In this document: positions 32,221 to 41,158 of the stretch, piece after piece
Position numbering within the stretch: the stretch's first letter is position 1
Layout: each line of letters opens with the position of its first letter
From: F23-D06 sp947165685
GTDB lineage: Bacteria; Bacteroidota; Bacteroidia; Bacteroidales; WCHB1-69
Reading direction: 5' to 3'
NCBI GenBank assembly: GCA_947165685.1
Contig: CAMVBK010000011.1
Coordinates: forward strand, 7,294-71,293
Length of the DNA: 64,000 nt
The notes under the pieces: model-generated
Told to the model about the DNA's origin: nothing
Seen by the model: only the letters and a program-made list of their open reading frames with translations
The model's database searches: none
Program-made: the position numbers and the translations under genes

Positions 32221-34473
32221 ATGGGAGACTACATACCGAATGAATACCTGGAGAACAAGACCGTGGTGCGGAAGTACCGGGAGCTGTTGGAGGTAATCTG
32301 GCCGCGCACGACCGCGGAGGAGCGCAAGCAGATCCGCAAGGCTTTCGTGTTGGCCACCAACGCGCACTTCGGCGTGCGGCGCAAAAGCGGCGAGCCCTAC
32401 ATCTACCACCCCATCGCGGTGGCCATGATTTGCTGCTCCGAGATGAACCTCGGCGCCACCTCCGTCATCTGCGCCCTGCTCCACGACGTGGTAGAAGACA
32501 CTGACTACACCCTCGACGACATGCGCGAGCTCTTCGGCGAAGTGGTGGCCAACATCATCGACGGGCTCACCAAAATCGACGACCTCGTGGTTGACAACCA
32601 GAACATCTCCCTCCAGGCCGAGAACTTCAAGAAGATATTCCTCTCCATGTCGAAGGACGTGCGCGTGATCCTCATCAAACTGGCCGACCGCCTGCACAAC
32701 ATGCGCACCCTCGATGCCATGCCGCCGGAAAAGCAGCTCAAAATCGCCTCCGAGACCTCCTACTTCTACGTCCCCTTCGCCCACCGGCTCGGGCTGTACG
32801 CTATCAAGAGCGAACTGGAGGACTACGCCATGCGCTACACCAACCCCACCGAATACTTCGCCATCGCCGAAAAACTCAAAGACTCGGAAAAGGAACGCGC
32901 CACCATGATCCCCGAGTTCATCGCCCCCATCAAGGAGGCCCTCGACAAGGCCGGCATCAAGGCCGAAATCACCAGCCGCACCAAGTCCATCTCCTCCATC
33001 TACAACAAAATGCTGCGCAAACAGATCAACTTCGAAGATGTTTATGACATTTTCGCCGTGCGATTCGTGTTCGACAGCCCGATGTACGAGGAATTCGACA
33101 TTTGCTGGCGCATCTACCGCATCATCTGCGACCTCTACCAGACCAACCCCTCCCGCGACCGCAACTTCCTCACCCACCCGAAACCCAACGGCTACCAGTC
33201 GCTGCACGTGACCGCCATGAGCAAGCAAGGACGCTGGGTGGAGGTGCAGATCCGCTCCAAACGGATGGACGAAATCGCCGAAAAGGGCCTCGCCGCCCAC
33301 TACCGCTACAAGGAGGACGGCGAACCCGAAGACACCGACCTCAACCAGCGCCTGGAAGACTGGCTGCTCAAGACCCGCGAAATCCTCGACAGCAAGGATG
33401 CCGACGCCCTCGACTTCCTCAGCGAGGTGCGCCTAAACCTCGGGCTCAAGGAAATCTACGTCTTCACCCCCAAGGGCGACATGAAGACCCTGCCGCAAGG
33501 CGCCACCGTGCTCGACTTCGCCTACGCCCTGCATACCAACCTCGGCGACCACTGCATCGGCGCCAAGGTCAACTACAACATCACTCCCGTCAACAAAACC
33601 CTCAGCAACGGCGACCAGGTGGAGATCATCACCTCCAAAAAACAGTTCCCGAAACCCGAATGGTTGGAATTCGTGCAGACCCCGAAGGCGCGCCGCAGCA
33701 TCAAAGACTTCTTCCGCAACGAACAGCAGGAGCTCGTCTCTTCGGGCAAACTGCTGCTGAAACAGTATTTCGACGAACTGAAAACCGATTTCACCGAGGA
33801 AAACGTCCGCAAAGTGATGGACGCCTCCTTGGAAAAAACCCCCGAAGCCTTTTGGAATAGCGTGGTTTCCAAGAAACTCACCAAAAACAAGATTGCGAAG
33901 ATGCTTTCCATGAAGAACGCCAAGGAACTGGCCGACTTCCAGCAGAAAGTGTCGCAGGAAATCGAAAACAAACCACTCGACCAACTCATTGAGGAACAAT
34001 TAGATGTAACCCCGAACGCATTCCTCCTCGACGACGACTACGAGCAAATCAAGTATGTGCTGGCCGACTGCTGCAACCCTATTCCCGGCGACACGGTGGT
34101 GGGCTTCCAGGTGTCGGACGACCGCATCGTGGTGCACCAGACCAGCTGCCCCAACGCCATCGCACAAATGTCGCGCTTCGGCAACCGCATCATCAAGACC
34201 AAATGGCGCAAAGGCCAAGACATCGCCTTCCTTTCCGGCATCAAGCTCAAAGGCTTCGACCGCAAAGGCATCATCAAGGAGATGATGGATGTGGTCACTT
34301 CGCAAATGGATTTAAATATCCGCTCTTTAAACATCGAGACCAAAAACAATGTCTTTACAGGTACGCTCATGCTCTACATCCAAAGTGTCAAAACCCTCAA
34401 CAACCTCATCGAGCAACTGCGTCAAATCGACCAAATGGAGTCCGTGGAACGTATCGGATACGATGTCAATTGA
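32221..34473 (+). CDS. Bifunctional (p)ppGpp synthetase/hydrolase
   Basis: RelA/SpoT-homologue of 750 residues that makes and degrades the stringent-response alarmone. Order: HD hydrolase domain (IYHPIAVAMI, LLHDVVEDT with His88-Asp89, KLADRLHNMRTL), synthetase domain (INFEDVYDIFAVRF, NPKPNGYQSLHV-like HPKPNGYQSLHVTAM, EVQIRSKRMDEIAEKG), TGS domain (IYVFTPKGDMKTLPQGATVL), then an ACT domain at the end. The hydrolase motif is intact, so this is the bifunctional type. It starts a same-strand run leading to ytxH, holin-X and ligA, separated by repeats at 34.5 kb. Confidence 0.95.
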   Translation: MGDYIPNEYLENKTVVRKYRELLEVIWPRTTAEERKQIRKAFVLATNAHFGVRRKSGEPYIYHPIAVAMICCSEMNLGATSVICALLHDVVEDTDYTLDDMRELFGEVVANIIDGLTKIDDLVVDNQNISLQAENFKKIFLSMSKDVRVILIKLADRLHNMRTLDAMPPEKQLKIASETSYFYVPFAHRLGLYAIKSELEDYAMRYTNPTEYFAIAEKLKDSEKERATMIPEFIAPIKEALDKAGIKAEITSRTKSISSIYNKMLRKQINFEDVYDIFAVRFVFDSPMYEEFDICWRIYRIICDLYQTNPSRDRNFLTHPKPNGYQSLHVTAMSKQGRWVEVQIRSKRMDEIAEKGLAAHYRYKEDGEPEDTDLNQRLEDWLLKTREILDSKDADALDFLSEVRLNLGLKEIYVFTPKGDMKTLPQGATVLDFAYALHTNLGDHCIGAKVNYNITPVNKTLSNGDQVEIITSKKQFPKPEWLEFVQTPKARRSIKDFFRNEQQELVSSGKLLLKQYFDELKTDFTEENVRKVMDASLEKTPEAFWNSVVSKKLTKNKIAKMLSMKNAKELADFQQKVSQEIENKPLDQLIEEQLDVTPNAFLLDDDYEQIKYVLADCCNPIPGDTVVGFQVSDDRIVVHQTSCPNAIAQMSRFGNRIIKTKWRKGQDIAFLSGIKLKGFDRKGIIKEMMDVVTSQMDLNIRSLNIETKNNVFTGTLMLYIQSVKTLNNLIEQLRQIDQMESVERIGYDVN

Positions 34474-34515
34474 GAATTAAGAATTGAGAATTAAGAATTG
34501 AGAATTGAGAATTAA
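34474..34515. repeat. Tandem repeat GAATT(A/G)A
   Basis: Six consecutive 7-8 base units of GAATTAA/GAATTGA directly after the rel stop codon. Confidence 0.85.
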
Positions 34516-34525
34516 AGAAATATAT

Positions 34526-34606
34526 TCCTTGAGCAGTCCCGAAGGGACAAGACGCACGAAGTGCAAATAACCCCACACAAGCCGAAAGCGCAGTGTGGGG
34601 ATGCAA
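34526..34606 (+). repeat. Multi-hairpin intergenic element (class A)
   Basis: CTTGAGCAGTCCCGAAGGGAC, then GCACGAAGTGC with compensating changes against the other copies, then arms CCCCACAC and GTGTGGGG around AAGCCGAAAGCGC. It ends 37 bases before the YtxH start. Confidence 0.85.
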
Positions 34607-34642
34607 GCAGAATCCAAAAACTAACCCAAAAATAATAAAAAA

Positions 34643-34891
34643 ATGAAAGCATCAGAAATTTTAGCATTCGTGGCAGGAGCTGCCGCCGCTACAGGAATCA
34701 CCCTCCTCTGCACCACTGAGAAGGGCAAGGAAATCCGCACCAAAGTGAGCGAAAAGATGACCCGCGAGGAAATCGACCGCGTGATCGCCAAACTGAAGGA
34801 GAAACGCGCCTGCGCCCCTTCGGAAGATGACTTCAACATCGACATCGAGGAAGATGACTTCGACCACGAAATCCACGACGAGGAATTGTAA
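34643..34891 (+). CDS. YtxH-domain protein
   Basis: An 82-residue protein with one N-terminal helix (ILAFVAGAAAATGITLLCT) followed by the YtxH-like charged helix TEKGKEIRTKVSEKM and an acidic tail rich in Asp and Glu. The family is small stress-associated membrane proteins. Its stop codon overlaps the next start (TAATG), indicating translational coupling with the holin-X-like gene. Confidence 0.85.
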   Translation: MKASEILAFVAGAAAATGITLLCTTEKGKEIRTKVSEKMTREEIDRVIAKLKEKRACAPSEDDFNIDIEEDDFDHEIHDEEL

Positions 34892-35334
34892 TGGACATCT
34901 TAGGTAAATTCACGAGGAAGTCGGAGCGCGGCGAGAAGACCTGGTCGGATGCCAAGACCTACTTTTCGCAGCGCTACGACTTGCTGAAGCTGGAGTTCTT
35001 GGAGAAGTCCTCACAGCTGCTCTCCGTGGTCTTCTCCATGCTCATCGTCATCGTGTGCGCCCTCGTAGTGCTGATCTACCTCTCTTCGGCGCTCATCCAC
35101 TGGCTCACCCTCGCCCTCAACGCGGCCTGGGCCTACACCATACTGTGCACCCTGTTTGTCGCCATCATCGTCTTCGTCTTCGCCAAGCGCGACGCACTCT
35201 TCGTGAAGCCGCTCATCCGCAAGTTCAGCCGCATCATGTATCCGGAAAAAGTGGAGACACCCGAGACCGAGAACATCATCAAGGACGTGGAGGACGAATA
35301 CGACACAACGAAAGGAGGTACAAATGAGCAATAA
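34891..35334 (+). CDS. Phage holin family (Holin-X-like) membrane protein
   Basis: A 147-residue protein with a basic amphipathic N-terminus and two long transmembrane helices (LLSVVFSMLIVIVCALVVLI and YTILCTLFVAIIVFVFA), then an acidic tail. It matches the membrane family annotated as phage holin/actinobacterial holin-X, which in chromosomes sits with YtxH proteins and is not evidence of a prophage. It is coupled to its neighbours by a 1-base and an 11-base overlap. Confidence 0.75.
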   Translation: MDILGKFTRKSERGEKTWSDAKTYFSQRYDLLKLEFLEKSSQLLSVVFSMLIVIVCALVVLIYLSSALIHWLTLALNAAWAYTILCTLFVAIIVFVFAKRDALFVKPLIRKFSRIMYPEKVETPETENIIKDVEDEYDTTKGGTNEQ

Positions 35335-35695
35335 GAAGACCGCCCCAATCATGGATTTGGACGACATCGCCAAGCGGAAACAGCAACTCCGCGCCAAAAT
35401 CGAGGTGCAGGAGCGCAAACTCAGCAAAGACTTGGATGCATACCAAGATGACGTGGAAACCCTCAAAAAGGTATGGAACGGCCTGAAAGGCGTGCGCCAT
35501 CTCGGACAAAATTTCTCAGTGTCCGGCATCGGCCAGGCCATCCAGACCGTCCGTGCACTGCCGATAGGCAAAACCGCCGGAGCCGCTGCCGGAAAAGGCA
35601 AATTCTCCGGCTGGCTCACCGCCATCTCCATCGGAGCCGAAGTGGTCAACTGGTTCGTGCAACGGCGGAAGAAAAAGAGACAAAAGGGCAATTAG
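35324..35695 (+). CDS. Coiled-coil hypothetical protein of the YtxH/holin-X operon
   Basis: A 123-residue protein with an N-terminal coiled coil (AKRKQQLRAKIEVQERKLSK), a Gly/Ala-rich weakly hydrophobic centre and a very basic C-terminus (QRRKKKRQKGN). No named family is recognised. It overlaps the preceding gene by 11 bases and precedes ligA by 29 bases, so it is the third member of a tight membrane-stress-like trio. Confidence 0.75.
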   Translation: MSNKKTAPIMDLDDIAKRKQQLRAKIEVQERKLSKDLDAYQDDVETLKKVWNGLKGVRHLGQNFSVSGIGQAIQTVRALPIGKTAGAAAGKGKFSGWLTAISIGAEVVNWFVQRRKKKRQKGN

Positions 35696-35724
35696 CCCCG
35701 ACCCGAACAATCAAAGACATCATC

Positions 35725-37773
35725 ATGACAGACAGCAACACCAGCGCGAAGGAACGCATCGACCGACTCACGCAAGAAATCAACCGCCACAACTACCAAT
35801 ACTACATGCTCGACAGTCCGACGATTTCGGACTACGACTTCGACCAACTCCTGCAAAAGCTCATTGATTTGGAAAGGGCCCATCCTGAGCTGCGGCGCCC
35901 CGACAGCCCGACGCAGCGCGTAGGCGGGGAGGTAACGAAACGGTTCGAGAGCGCGGCGCACCTCTATCCGATGCAGTCCTTGGGTAACACCTACTCGCAG
36001 GAGGACCTCATCGAGTTCGACCGGCGCGTGCGCGAGCTGCTCGCCGAGCCACCCACCTACGTGTGCGAACTCAAATACGACGGGGTGGCCATCAGCCTGA
36101 TCTACGAAAACGGGACACTCGTTCGCGCCGTGACCCGCGGCGACGGCACCCGCGGCGACGTGGTGACCGCCAACGTGCGCACCATCCGCACCGTGCCGCT
36201 CCAACTCCAAGGCGACTATCCCCCGCTGATAGAGGCCCGCGGCGAAATCATCATGCCATTCAGCAGTTTCGAGCAACTCAACGCCGAGCGCGAGGAAATC
36301 GGCGAAACACCCTTCGCCAACCCACGCAACGCCGCCTCCGGAAGCCTCAAACTGCAGGACTCCGCCGAAGTCGCCAAACGCGGCCTCGACTTCAAGCTCT
36401 ATTTCGCCCTCGGCGAACAGCTGCCCGGCGACAACCACTACCAGCGCCTGCTCAAGCTCCACGAGTGGGGCTTCCGAAAACCCGATGTCATGGAACAGGT
36501 GAACTCCTTGGAAGGGGTTTTCGCCTTCCTGAACAAATGGGACGAACAACGCAAGCAGCTCCCCTACCCCATCGACGGCGTGGTCATCAAAGTCAACGAC
36601 TTCGACCAGCAACGCCAAGTGGGTGCCACCGCCAAGAGCCCCCGCTGGGCCATCGCCTACAAGTTCAAGGCCGACCGCGTCTCCACCGAACTGCTCAGCG
36701 TTGATTTCCAGGTGGGCCGCACCGGCATCGTCACCCCCGTGGCAAACCTCGCGCCCGTCGCCTTGGCCGGCACCGTCGTGAAACGCGCCACCCTCAACAA
36801 CCGCGACTTCATGGCGGAAATGGACATCCGCGAAGGCGACCACCTTTTCGTGGAAAAAGGCGGCGAAATCATCCCGAAAATCGTGGGCGTCGATCTCGAC
36901 AAACGACATCCCGACGCTCAGCGCGTACCCTTCGCCACCCAATGTCCCGTCTGCGGCACAACGCTGCAGCAAACCGAAGGGGAAGCTGGCGTGTTCTGCC
37001 CGAACGCCGACCACTGCGCGCCGCAAATCAAAGGCCGGCTGGAACACTTCATCGCCCGCAAAGCCATGAACATCGACTCCCTCGGCGAAGGGAAAATAGA
37101 CATGCTCTATGCCAACGGGCTAATCCGCAACAGTGCTGACCTTTACGCGTTGACATTCGACCAACTTCTTGGCCTTGAAAAAGTTATCGAAAACGAAAAC
37201 GGTAAGACGAAGACCCTCTCATTCCGTGAGAAAACGGTGCAGAACATCCTGGCCGGCATAGAGGCTTCCAAGCAGGTGCCGTTCGAGCGCGTGCTCTTCG
37301 CCATCGGCATCCGCTTCGTTGGCGAGGTGACTGCCAAGAAACTCGCCCGCCACTTCGAGACCATGGATGCCGTGGCCAACGCTTCCAAGGAGGAGCTGAT
37401 GACCGTGGATGACGTGGGCGAACGCGTAGCTGACAGCATCATCGACTTCTTCAACAACACCGAAAACCTGCAAATCCTCTTGCGCCTGCGCGAGGCAGGG
37501 CTGCAGTTCGAGCTCAACAAGGACCTTAACAAGCCTGTTTCACAGAAACTTGCCGGAAAAAGCATCGTGGTGAGCGGCGTGTTTTCCATCCCCCGCGACA
37601 CCCTCAAGGAACTGGTGGAAAAAAATGGCGGGAAAAACGTCTCTTCCATCTCCAAAAACACCTCCTTCGTGCTCGCAGGCGAAAAAATGGGTCCTGAAAA
37701 GCGCAAGAAAGCGGAGGCTTTAGGCATCCCTATCCTGTCGGAAGAGGAATTTCGGTCGATGATAGCGGAGTAG
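35725..37773 (+). CDS. ligA: NAD-dependent DNA ligase
   Basis: Seals nicks in replication and repair. It has 682 residues with an N-terminal Ia domain, adenylation motif ELKYDG with catalytic Lys117, the zinc finger CPVCGTTL...CPNADHC, helix-hairpin-helix repeats (about 500-570) and a C-terminal BRCT domain (AGKSIVVSGVFSIPRDTLKE). The start at 35725 is set by the Ia domain; the frame is open further upstream inside the preceding gene. It is last in the run beginning at ytxH. Confidence 0.97.
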   Translation: MTDSNTSAKERIDRLTQEINRHNYQYYMLDSPTISDYDFDQLLQKLIDLERAHPELRRPDSPTQRVGGEVTKRFESAAHLYPMQSLGNTYSQEDLIEFDRRVRELLAEPPTYVCELKYDGVAISLIYENGTLVRAVTRGDGTRGDVVTANVRTIRTVPLQLQGDYPPLIEARGEIIMPFSSFEQLNAEREEIGETPFANPRNAASGSLKLQDSAEVAKRGLDFKLYFALGEQLPGDNHYQRLLKLHEWGFRKPDVMEQVNSLEGVFAFLNKWDEQRKQLPYPIDGVVIKVNDFDQQRQVGATAKSPRWAIAYKFKADRVSTELLSVDFQVGRTGIVTPVANLAPVALAGTVVKRATLNNRDFMAEMDIREGDHLFVEKGGEIIPKIVGVDLDKRHPDAQRVPFATQCPVCGTTLQQTEGEAGVFCPNADHCAPQIKGRLEHFIARKAMNIDSLGEGKIDMLYANGLIRNSADLYALTFDQLLGLEKVIENENGKTKTLSFREKTVQNILAGIEASKQVPFERVLFAIGIRFVGEVTAKKLARHFETMDAVANASKEELMTVDDVGERVADSIIDFFNNTENLQILLRLREAGLQFELNKDLNKPVSQKLAGKSIVVSGVFSIPRDTLKELVEKNGGKNVSSISKNTSFVLAGEKMGPEKRKKAEALGIPILSEEEFRSMIAE

Positions 37774-37785
37774 CAGAAAAATGTG

Positions 37786-37793
37786 TACTTTTG
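37786..37793 (+). promoter_or_regulatory. -7 box of the methyltransferase gene
   Basis: TACTTTTG followed by C, starting 12 bases after the ligA stop and ending 24 bases before the ATG at 37818. Confidence 0.5.
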
Positions 37794-37817
37794 CACCCGA
37801 AAAACAACCGACAGAAA

Positions 37818-38600
37818 ATGGCACTGATTCAATCGATGGAGGCAAACGGCGCGAAGCTCTTCAAGTACCGGGGACAGATTCCGGTACTCATTTTCGCGCT
37901 CGCCCTGCCGCTACTTTGGTTCACTAACAATAACATCTATGTGTGGGACACTTGGGGTTCCCCTCTGATGATCGTCTGCACCGTTTGCGCAGCCGTGCTC
38001 ACTTTCGCAGGCCTCGTCCTGCGCGCCTACACGGTCTGCACCACCCCAAAAGGGACCTCCGGCCGCAACACCGCCCGCCAGGTCGCCGACCACCTCAACA
38101 CCAAAGGCATCTACTCCGTGGTTCGACATCCACTCTACCTCGCCAACTACCTCATCTGGGCCGGACTGCTCGTCTTCACAATGAACCCCGTCGTTTTCAT
38201 CATCGTCTCCCTCGTCTATTGGATCTACTACGAGCGCATCATGCTGGCCGAGGAGGCCTTCCTGCGCGGCAAATACGGCGACGAGTTCGAACAGTGGGCC
38301 GCACGAGTGCCCGCGTTCCTCCCGAAATGGTCCCTCTTCGAAGGCGGCATGCTCCAGTTCTCCTGGAAGACGCTCGTCCGCCGCGAATACGCCACCCTCA
38401 TGTCGGTACTCGTCTCCTACACCGTCGTGGACTACATCCTCTTCCATCTGATCTGCGTCCGCAACTGCCCCGGCGACTGCTGCCTCACCGGAGAACGCCC
38501 CATGCTTTGGATCACCCTTGCCTACACCGTCCTCGCCCTCCTCATCAAACTCATCAAGCACAAAACCCACTGGCTCGACGCCACCCCCGACCGCGACTGA
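37818..38600 (+). CDS. Isoprenylcysteine carboxyl methyltransferase-like membrane protein
   Basis: A 260-residue polytopic protein of the ICMT/PEMT superfamily, which methylates lipids or prenylated substrates with S-adenosylmethionine. The diagnostic core is GIYSVVRHPLYLANYLIWAG followed by a helix pair and YYERIMLAEEAFLRGKYGDEF. The substrate is unknown. The start at 37818 replaces an earlier ATG lying inside the promoter. There are about six hydrophobic segments. A tandem repeat and a class B structured repeat follow. Confidence 0.78.
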   Translation: MALIQSMEANGAKLFKYRGQIPVLIFALALPLLWFTNNNIYVWDTWGSPLMIVCTVCAAVLTFAGLVLRAYTVCTTPKGTSGRNTARQVADHLNTKGIYSVVRHPLYLANYLIWAGLLVFTMNPVVFIIVSLVYWIYYERIMLAEEAFLRGKYGDEFEQWAARVPAFLPKWSLFEGGMLQFSWKTLVRREYATLMSVLVSYTVVDYILFHLICVRNCPGDCCLTGERPMLWITLAYTVLALLIKLIKHKTHWLDATPDRD

Positions 38601-38641
38601 GAACTGAGAACTAAGAACTGAGAACTGAGAACTGAGTATTC
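38598..38641. repeat. Tandem repeat GAACTGA
   Basis: About five units of GAACTGA/GAACTAA beginning at the stop codon of the methyltransferase gene. Confidence 0.85.
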
Positions 38642-38642
38642 A

Positions 38643-38712
38643 GAAAAGGGCTGAAAGCCCGACCTATGTCAACCCAGGGTGAACGAAGTGAGCCCTGGGA
38701 TATAGAACAAAT
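38643..38712 (+). repeat. Class B structured intergenic repeat
   Basis: AGGGCTGAAAGCCC hairpin, CGACCTATGTCAA link, then arms CCCAGGG and CCCTGGG around TGAACGAAGTGAG. It matches 30177-30248 and ends 13 bases before the epimerase ATG. Confidence 0.88.
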
Positions 38713-38725
38713 AAAAAAAAACATT

Positions 38726-39130
38726 ATGAACATCACCCACATCGAACATCTCGGCATTGCCGTGAAAAGCTTAGAAACCGCCATCCCGTATTACGAGAAC
38801 ATCCTCGGGATGAAATGCTACAACATCGAAGAGGTCGCCGACCAAAAGGTAAAGACTGCCTTCTTCAAGGTAGGCCAGACCAAGATCGAGCTCCTGGAGC
38901 CGACAAGCCCGGAGAGCACCATCGCGAAGTTCATCGAGAACCGCGGCGAGGGCATCCACCACATCGCCTTCGCGGTACCCGACACCAACGAAGCCCTCAA
39001 CGAGCTGGCCTCCAAGGAAGTGCGCCTCATCGACAAGGCCGCCCGCCCCGGCGCCGAGAACCTCATGATCGGCTTCGCTCACCCGAAAGCCACCGGCGGT
39101 GTCCTCACCGAATTCTGCTGCCCGAAATAA
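38726..39130 (+). CDS. mce: Methylmalonyl-CoA epimerase
   Basis: Interconverts (2R)- and (2S)-methylmalonyl-CoA in propionate/succinate metabolism. The 134-residue vicinal-oxygen-chelate protein contains HIEHLGIAV, IHHIAFAV and GVLTEFC, carrying the His, His and Glu metal ligands. In Bacteroidota it usually neighbours methylmalonyl-CoA decarboxylase genes, which are not adjacent here. Its leader is the class B repeat. It fits with KorAB in a succinate/propionate fermentation scheme. Confidence 0.93.
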   Translation: MNITHIEHLGIAVKSLETAIPYYENILGMKCYNIEEVADQKVKTAFFKVGQTKIELLEPTSPESTIAKFIENRGEGIHHIAFAVPDTNEALNELASKEVRLIDKAARPGAENLMIGFAHPKATGGVLTEFCCPK

Positions 39131-39143
39131 AGATGGTTTAATG

Positions 39144-39175
39144 GGTTAGAGGGTTAACCGACTAACCCTCTAACC
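39144..39175. other. Perfect 13-bp inverted repeat
   Basis: Arms GGTTAGAGGGTTA (39144-39156) and TAACCCTCTAACC (39163-39175), loop ACCGAC. It has no T tract and ends 12 bases before the DUF4199 start, so it may be a processing site, attenuator or boundary. Confidence 0.8.
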
Positions 39176-39187
39176 AACTAAACGATT

Positions 39188-40129
39188 ATGCTGAAAGACA
39201 AATCATTCTGGAAAACCCACCTCAAATGGGGTGTCATCTTGGGCATCTTGCTCATTGGCATTGAATTGCTGAAAATGTTTGCCCGGAAAGTCGATTACCA
39301 AGCCGCACAAATGCTTGACTTGGCGATGATTGTCGGCTTTATCCTGATGCTGCACCAAGGGGTGAAGGAGTTCAAGGAGGTCTATCCCGAGCGACTCACG
39401 TTCGCCAAGGCCTTCCTGAGCTGCATCGTGATTTCCCTCATCGGCGCGGTCACGCTTTTCGGCTACGACATGCTGCACTACTCCGTCATCGAAAAGGACG
39501 GCCTGCAACAGAAATATGCCGTTGCCCTCGACAAGTACAAACAGAATCTCGCCAAAGACACCCTGACGGCCAAGGAGCTGATCGCATACACGGATGCGGC
39601 CACCGCCATCTTGAATGAGCGGAAAGAGGATTTCATCAACGGCGCAAGCATCAAAAAAGACAGCAATCTGACCTCCGATACACTTCAGCAAAAACTGCGC
39701 GACGAAATCAGCAACGGCATCCTCATCCTCCAAAAATTCTACACCGACAAACTGCTCTCCAAACCCGAAACGGACAAGGAGGAGTACCAACTCGGGAAAT
39801 TCACCCCGTATGCCAAAAAAGTGCTGATAGAGACGCTGGTGAGCTACACCGAGCAGAACGACGGGAAAAGATCCACGCCCTACGTGCAGGAAATCGTACA
39901 ACAGGCCAACGACGAGCTTTCCAGCCTCGACCCGCTTGAGAAACGATTCGAGGAGACCAAAACACGCGTGCCCCGCTACGACCGCAACGGCCAATACGCC
40001 GCTGTCAGCGCCATGATGTACCTGCTCTACGGCATGTTCTTCGGCCTCTTCGTCGCCATGTTCCACTACACCTCGAAAAAGCCGATCGAAAACTTCGTCC
40101 CCTCCCAAAGCGACGCCCCCCAGGAATAA
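39188..40129 (+). CDS. DUF4199-like membrane protein
   Basis: A 313-residue protein with N-terminal membrane helices (WGVILGILLIGIELL, MLDLAMIVGFILMLHQGV, FLSCIVISLIGAVTLFGYDM), a long soluble charged insert from about residue 100 to 270, and a last helix (MMYLLYGMFFGLFVAMF). It resembles DUF4199, a Bacteroidota family typically encoded before a GT2 glycosyltransferase, as here (68-base gap). The inserted soluble region is longer than I would expect for the family. Function is unknown; a role with the glycosyltransferase is inferred from context. Confidence 0.72.
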   Translation: MLKDKSFWKTHLKWGVILGILLIGIELLKMFARKVDYQAAQMLDLAMIVGFILMLHQGVKEFKEVYPERLTFAKAFLSCIVISLIGAVTLFGYDMLHYSVIEKDGLQQKYAVALDKYKQNLAKDTLTAKELIAYTDAATAILNERKEDFINGASIKKDSNLTSDTLQQKLRDEISNGILILQKFYTDKLLSKPETDKEEYQLGKFTPYAKKVLIETLVSYTEQNDGKRSTPYVQEIVQQANDELSSLDPLEKRFEETKTRVPRYDRNGQYAAVSAMMYLLYGMFFGLFVAMFHYTSKKPIENFVPSQSDAPQE

Positions 40130-40132
40130 ACT

Positions 40133-40196
40133 TAAACCTTCTAAACCTTCTAAACCTTCTAAACTTCCAAACTTCCAAACCTTCTAAACCTTAAAA
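40133..40196. repeat. Tandem repeat AAACCTTCT
   Basis: About seven 8-9 base units of AAACCTTCT/AAACTTCC separate the DUF4199 and glycosyltransferase genes. Confidence 0.88.
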
Positions 40197-41153
40197 ATGA
40201 ACATATCCGTAATAGTACCCTTGCTGAACGAAGCAGAATCGCTTCCCGAACTCACCGAATGGATTGAGCGTGTGATGACGGAACACAACTTCACATACGA
40301 GATCATCATGGTCGATGACGGCTCCACCGACGAGTCGTGGTCGGTGATTCAAGCGCTGCACGCGAAGAACCCGGCCGTCAAGGGCATCAAGTTCCGCCGC
40401 AACTACGGCAAATCGGCAGCGCTGAACACCGCTTTTGAAGCCTGCGAGGGCGATGTCGTCATCACCATGGATGCCGACCTGCAGGACAGCCCCGACGAGA
40501 TTCCCGAACTCTTCCGTATGATCACAGAAGAGGACTACGATCTCGTATCCGGTTGGAAAAAAGTGCGTTACGACTCCAAAATCGCCAAGAACATTCCGTC
40601 GAAGTTCTTCAACTGGACCACCCGGAAAATGTCGGGCATCATGCTCCACGACTTCAACTGCGGACTCAAGGCCTACCGCAAAGATGTGGTCAAGTCCATC
40701 GAAGTCTATAGCGAAATGCACCGCTACATCCCCGTCATCGCAAAGTGGGCGGGATTCAGCAAAATCGGCGAAAAGGTCGTCCACCACCAGAAACGCAAGC
40801 ACGGGGTCTCCAAATTCGGATGGAACCGCTTCATCAACGGCTACCTCGACCTGCTGACCGTCAGCTTCATGTCGAAGTTCGGCAAAAAGCCCATGCACTT
40901 CTTCGGCACTCTGGGTTCCGCCTCCTTCCTGATCGGCATCGTCATCACCATCGTCTTGATTGTCCAAAAATTCTACCGGATGTCCCACGCTGTGGCCGGA
41001 TTCCGACAAGTCACCGACCAACCGCTGTTCTACTTGGCCTTGCTCGCCATGGTCTTCGGCTTGATGCTCTTTCTGGCCGGATACCTCGCCGAACTGGTGG
41101 TCCGCAACGGCTCCGACCGCAACAAATACCTGATTTCCGACCGAATCGAGTAA
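40197..41153 (+). CDS. GT2 family glycosyltransferase (DPM1/undecaprenyl-phosphate type)
   Basis: A 318-residue enzyme moving a sugar to a lipid carrier or glycan. The N-terminal GT-A fold includes ISVIVPLLNEAESLPELTEW, metal/nucleotide motif VDDGSTDESW and TMDADLQDSPDEIPEL. Two C-terminal transmembrane helices (LIGIVITIVLIVQKFY, LALLAMVFGLMLFLAGYLA) resemble ArnC/GtrB-type dolichyl/undecaprenyl-phosphate transferases. It is probably co-transcribed with DUF4199 upstream and FISUMP 5 bases downstream. Confidence 0.88.
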   Translation: MNISVIVPLLNEAESLPELTEWIERVMTEHNFTYEIIMVDDGSTDESWSVIQALHAKNPAVKGIKFRRNYGKSAALNTAFEACEGDVVITMDADLQDSPDEIPELFRMITEEDYDLVSGWKKVRYDSKIAKNIPSKFFNWTTRKMSGIMLHDFNCGLKAYRKDVVKSIEVYSEMHRYIPVIAKWAGFSKIGEKVVHHQKRKHGVSKFGWNRFINGYLDLLTVSFMSKFGKKPMHFFGTLGSASFLIGIVITIVLIVQKFYRMSHAVAGFRQVTDQPLFYLALLAMVFGLMLFLAGYLAELVVRNGSDRNKYLISDRIE

Positions 41154-41158
41154 CGGAC

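Noticed and set aside
34891..35334. Holin-family gene as evidence of a prophage
   Set aside because: No capsid, terminase, portal or integrase genes nearby; chromosomal YtxH/holin-X operons are common.
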